The notes under the pieces: generated by a model | What the model was told of the DNA's origin: nothing | Databases searched by the model: none | The model's input: the letters and a program-made list of their open reading frames with translations, nothing else | Shown: positions 60,654 to 64,000 of the stretch, piece after piece | Numbering within the stretch: position 1 is the stretch's first letter | Layout of the letters: each line of letters starts with the position of its first letter | Position numbers and translations under genes: made by a program | Assembly (NCBI RefSeq): GCF_000264905.1 | Contig: NW_006763151.1 | Span: 678,961 to 742,960 of the forward strand | Reading direction: 5' to 3' | Source of the DNA: Stereum hirsutum FP-91666 SS1 | Taxonomy: Eukaryota > Basidiomycota > Agaricomycetes > Russulales > Stereaceae | Length of the DNA: 64,000 bases

Positions 60654-61988
60654 TGGCGGGCTGCGTCGACGGATTAGAGAACACTTCTAATGGCACAGGG
60701 TCCCTATATCGTTCTGTTGGGCGAGCGTCAATACCTGTATGATGTGACCCACCGGGCAAGGGTTTTTCTCCGAGGATTCGGAGAAGTCCCATGATGTTAC
60801 GTCTTCTGATGACTTATCCTGGGAGGAAACAGGTGCGCCCTAAAATCATGATGTTCGGACCCCACAGGCCGGGAAGAGAAGCGTACAAAAATGGACAGGC
60901 AGTGACCGAATGTACAAACCCTCGGACCTGGACTGGAGCATTTTCCGTATCAGATGCAGTAGGTAGTCCGACTTCACCGCATCCACCAGTGGCTGTCCGC
61001 CGCACAACCTGGGATTCCTCATGCACAAATAAGCCATCGTTAATCAGTCTCTCCGAAAACGATATGACGAACTTGGGTTACTCGTACTACCTTGCCTCCC
61101 ATCATTGACTTGTCGGGAGTACATTTGTTTCTGTGATTAGCTGCCGCTCAATAGTCATGTTGATATGATTACGCACAGTGGGCAGCCCAGTCGTGCCCTT
61201 CATTCAACCTTCGTTCCATCAGTACGCCATGACAGTTGAACGTTGAACACCGCCCACCAATCTAAGCGCAGCATTGATATGGAATATGATCTCCTTTCAT
61301 AGGCATCAAAGGCGAAGTACCGATACGGCGTCTTATGGTTCTCCAGCCCCAGGACACTTGGACCTGAAGAGCTGTAGCGAATGCTTATCCATTTACGGAA
61401 GTATTGATTTCCTTTCGCTCCATCATTCTGATACAGTAGGGGAAGAATTCAGGATCATGACACATCATGGTCGTAGTGACAAACCGACGTTAGGTTCTTA
61501 TTCTCATCTCTCGACCATGAGTAGTGACGTTGGTCCAGCATAATACCAATTGCTACACGCCCACAAGGCCACCCGCAGTGCTCCTAGTCCAATCCTAGTC
61601 CCACCTTACGAACGCATGCCCGACTAAGTAGTCTCTCTGGAATTAGAACTGGATTATGCACTACCGATTTGGGAGTAGCTAGGAAAAATGTACACGAAGA
61701 CGAAGTCGATGGGTCTTGTTGGGTAGGCACGCATTTGACAGCTCACATCAGTTTTGAGGGGCTAAGCGAGAAAGCAGAGGGAGAAACCTTGAAGGCAGAG
61801 CCACTTACCCGCATCCCCGGCGAGCAGTTGTGTGGCGCTATGCGCGTGGAATATTGTCAAGCGCATACGAGAGCTGCATTGTGCACTGATCAGGACATAA
61901 ATGAATATATTTGATACGTCTAGGGCGGAGAATATCCTCGAAGGGTAAATACATAGTAACAAGCGACTGAAAAATGGATGACATTAGT
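60654..61988. other. Intergenic region, no gene recognised
   Basis: About 1.3 kb between the 3' end of the membrane-protein gene and the 5' end of the adenylation gene, both on the minus strand. It should hold the adenylation gene's promoter; only a weak GATATAGGG element near 60,710 was noticed. No coding signal. Confidence 0.45.
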
Positions 61989-63010
61989 CTAAACACTCAT
62001 ATTGTACGACTTCGATGGATCCAAAGAGGAAGCGATCCTCTCATGTTTCGACCCATCACTGTATGCACTATCCTGGATCGAGTTCTGCGTGATGGAAACC
62101 TCTGCAGTCCTCCGTGAATTGAATGCTAAAGGCTGGAGTGCGAAGCTTCCGGGTCCCATAACTTGGACTCCTGTACCACTATTACTTGTAGCGATTGCTG
62201 ACTGCCCACCATCCCCGGAGGCGATACCAAGACCGATACGGACAATAATAAGTTCAAACTATATCATTGCGAGAATTAGCCCTTGGTTACGCTCATTAAT
62301 CAGATAGACGTACTACAATCCCAATTATGGGAGGTAAAGCATCGAGAGTGATGTACTGGGCGTTGCTATTTGCCACATATGTCCCGATCATGGCCAACAG
62401 AGAGCAAGAGTATACGGCTGCGCTCTCGACAAGCTGAAGCACATAATATTAGATATCCTGAATGCGCAAATATACCAAAATCTCACTATTTCTATGACTC
62501 TCCAAAGTGACCGTCCTCGTCCAGATCTCGTGTGAGCGACAGCCCGAGATGTACTCCAGATACGGTATGATATGAGCAGTGTGCATACGGCGTTGAGGGT
62601 CAGTGTCAACGAGAAAAAGGTCAACGCCCACTTCGCCAGTGTATTGACAAAAATGAGCTGTCCAGGCTTGATGGACAGAAGAGCGTTGCATGACTGTGCT
62701 CCAACGGCTGAGGAACATAATGAGTGTCTGTTGGTAATACATGTATCGCGCCAAAAAGTCTTACATATGTCTGCCAAATACAGAAGAAATGGTAGAACCA
62801 TGATTTTTCGATCCCCACTCCAGACAACGTAGCAGCGATAGAGTACAATTGTGTCTCCAATCTAGGGCAAACTTTTTGAGTTAATGAAGTAATTCAACAC
62901 TTCTAGGGAAACGTACGACATTCAGCAGATAATAAATTATTGTTTTAGCCCATTCTGCGCTTTCTGCGATGTTTCCATAGTACTCCACAGTGTTTTGCCC
63001 GAGCCATGGT
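61989..63010 (-). CDS. Multi-pass membrane protein of agaricomycete-expanded type
   Basis: Integral membrane protein. Several exons join in one frame. They run from GQNTVEYYGNIAESAEWAKT and IIYYLLNV, through IGDTIVLYRCYVVW (62861-62765), LIFVNTLAKWALTFFSLTLT and LLISYRIWSTSR, LVESAAVYSCSLLAMIGTYV, and ALPPIIGIV joined to FELIIVRIGLGIA, to a polar Ser/Asn-rich cytosolic tail ending at 61,989. The pattern of GD-x-I-V-L-x-R-x-Y, then hydrophobic helices, then R-I-W and V-E-S-A, matches a family with about seven helices that is very numerous in agaricomycetes and has no established function. The N-terminal exon (first one or two helices) lies upstream of 63,010 and could not be placed, so the model is partial at the 5' end. 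Confidence 0.75.
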
Positions 63011-63479
63011 GGTCATAGAAGTTACTTTTCTCTGGGTATACACTGCCCATGAAAGTCAAGATACCCATGCTTATTACTGGGGCAAAGTAACAGAAATGAT
63101 ACATAGTAATCACTTACTCTCCCCAAAAGTAAGGATGGTATATCTAGTACATCTGAGTGGTAGCTACTTCTAACAATAGTGAGATGTGATATACTTAGAG
63201 TGAATCTTAGTGATACCGTCTGGTTAGTGGCAGTAATGTTTCAGAGAAACATCTGACGGTATTGCCTAGTAATGACACAGTACTGATGATAGAGTAATCG
63301 AAAGTAATGTGTATCGTCGCGTGGCTTGCTGCAGCGTAATAAGATGTTCATTTAAAATGTTAATGTGCTCCACAGATAAGTGTTCCCATATGGTGAGTGA
63401 TGCATTATTACACTCAATAAACAAAAGTAAGCTTTGTGTTATGTTGACGTAACTCACAACAAGATTAACATGAGTGTGG
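63011..63479. other. AT-richer region before the repeat array
   Basis: Should contain the missing first exon of the membrane-protein gene, which I could not define: a frame with YFAPVISMGILTFMG at about 63,090-63,020 is suggestive but out of phase. Several AAAGTAA words similar to the array unit start to appear here, so the array may have degenerate outer copies. Confidence 0.35.
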
Positions 63480-64000
63480 CCTCAAAGTAACAGGTTCTTC
63501 CGGTTACCTGCGGTTACCTATGGTTAACTCTGATGATAATCTTTGAACTCTTGATCATAGGAAGTAAAGATGTCGGAGTTGGAGAGTGTGATTGACAGTC
63601 ACTGATAGTTGAATATGATGATAATCTCTAAGAACAGCACAATGAGAAGTAAATGGAGGGTGTTTATAGAGAGTGACCAGCAGCCACCTACAGTTGACCG
63701 CAATGATCACCATGATATATAAGGTAACCGGTAGTAAAGATGTTACAGTTGCAGAGAGTGACCTACAGACACCAATAAGTTGACTGAGGTGATCACATTC
63801 AAGCGCAGAGTAATGGGAAGTAACGGTAGTGTGGTTCTCGAGAGTGACTAGCAGTCATGAATGGGTGACAGTGGTGATCACCTTCAAGCACCGTGTGATA
63901 GATGATAAAGGTGCAGTGTTGATAGAGAGTGACCGGCGGTCACCTACAGTTGACTGAAGTGATCACTATGAAATATAAGGTAACGGGAAGTAAAGGTATT
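63480..64000. repeat. Tandem array, 85-bp period, runs off the window
   Basis: The word GAAGTAAAGG or a close variant recurs at 63,561, 63,646, 63,731, 63,817, 63,901 and 63,987, with spacings of 85, 85, 86, 84 and 86 bp. Each unit then carries AGAGAGTGACC, a CAGTCACCTACAG-type block, GTTGACTGA and GTGATCACCTTCAAG. Units are about 70-80% alike by eye. A partial unit with GGTTACCTGCGGTTACC precedes the first full one. At least five full copies are visible. Confidence 0.85.

Overview
The window looks like nuclear DNA of a filamentous basidiomycete, most likely an agaricomycete. The genes are dense and cut by many short (about 45-80 bp) GT-AG introns with GTACGT/GTGAGT/GTGCGT donors. The gene families are typical of that group: a Zn2Cys6 regulator with a very long low-complexity N-terminus, an intronless F-box protein, a P-loop protein of the Crinkler-associated type, an adenylate-forming reductase, a multi-pass membrane protein, a P450 and WD40 proteins. 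No rRNA, tRNA or CRISPR was recognised. Gene models were spliced by eye; where a model is called phase-consistent, the summed exon lengths keep one open frame.

Layout. 1-2.4 kb: no gene seen, purine-rich DNA. 2.4-7.7 kb (-): a 15-exon Zn2Cys6 transcription factor with its own TATA box. 7.8-19.4 kb: a gene-poor stretch with scattered repeats and possible decayed gene pieces. 19.4-25.1 kb: an F-box gene (-) divergent from tyrosyl-DNA phosphodiesterase 1 (+). 25.1-26.5 kb: a promoter region with a cluster of CTGCAGG repeats. 26.5-29.4 kb: mitochondrial aconitase (+). 30.1-33.6 kb: a P-loop NTPase (+), convergent with a coiled-coil protein (-, 33.8-36.1 kb), which is divergent from a small unknown gene (+, 36.3-37.0 kb). 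37.2-43.2 kb: an importin-13-like karyopherin (-) with one anomalous 784-bp intron. 44.1-46.7 kb: a protein joining a DNA-binding-like N-terminus to WD40 repeats (+).

The right third (48-63 kb) is richer in specialised metabolism: an MDR oxidoreductase (+), a cytochrome P450 (-), an unknown single-exon gene (+), a GNAT acetyltransferase (+), then on the minus strand an adenylation-only gene and a separate reductase-domain gene, and a multi-pass membrane protein. The adenylation and reductase genes are in the order expected for one A-T-R adenylate-forming reductase, but the carrier (T) domain between them is missing and a TATA promoter sits there. The reductase piece also carries a roughly 0.9-kb insertion that includes a 265-bp MITE. 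The window ends in an 85-bp-period tandem repeat array (63.5-64.0 kb) that runs off the edge.

The most interesting items are the split adenylate-forming reductase, the Tdp1 variant with two UIM-like motifs and a large insertion inside its second catalytic motif, the P-loop/nuclease-like gene, the SANT-like/WD40 fusion and the 85-bp array.
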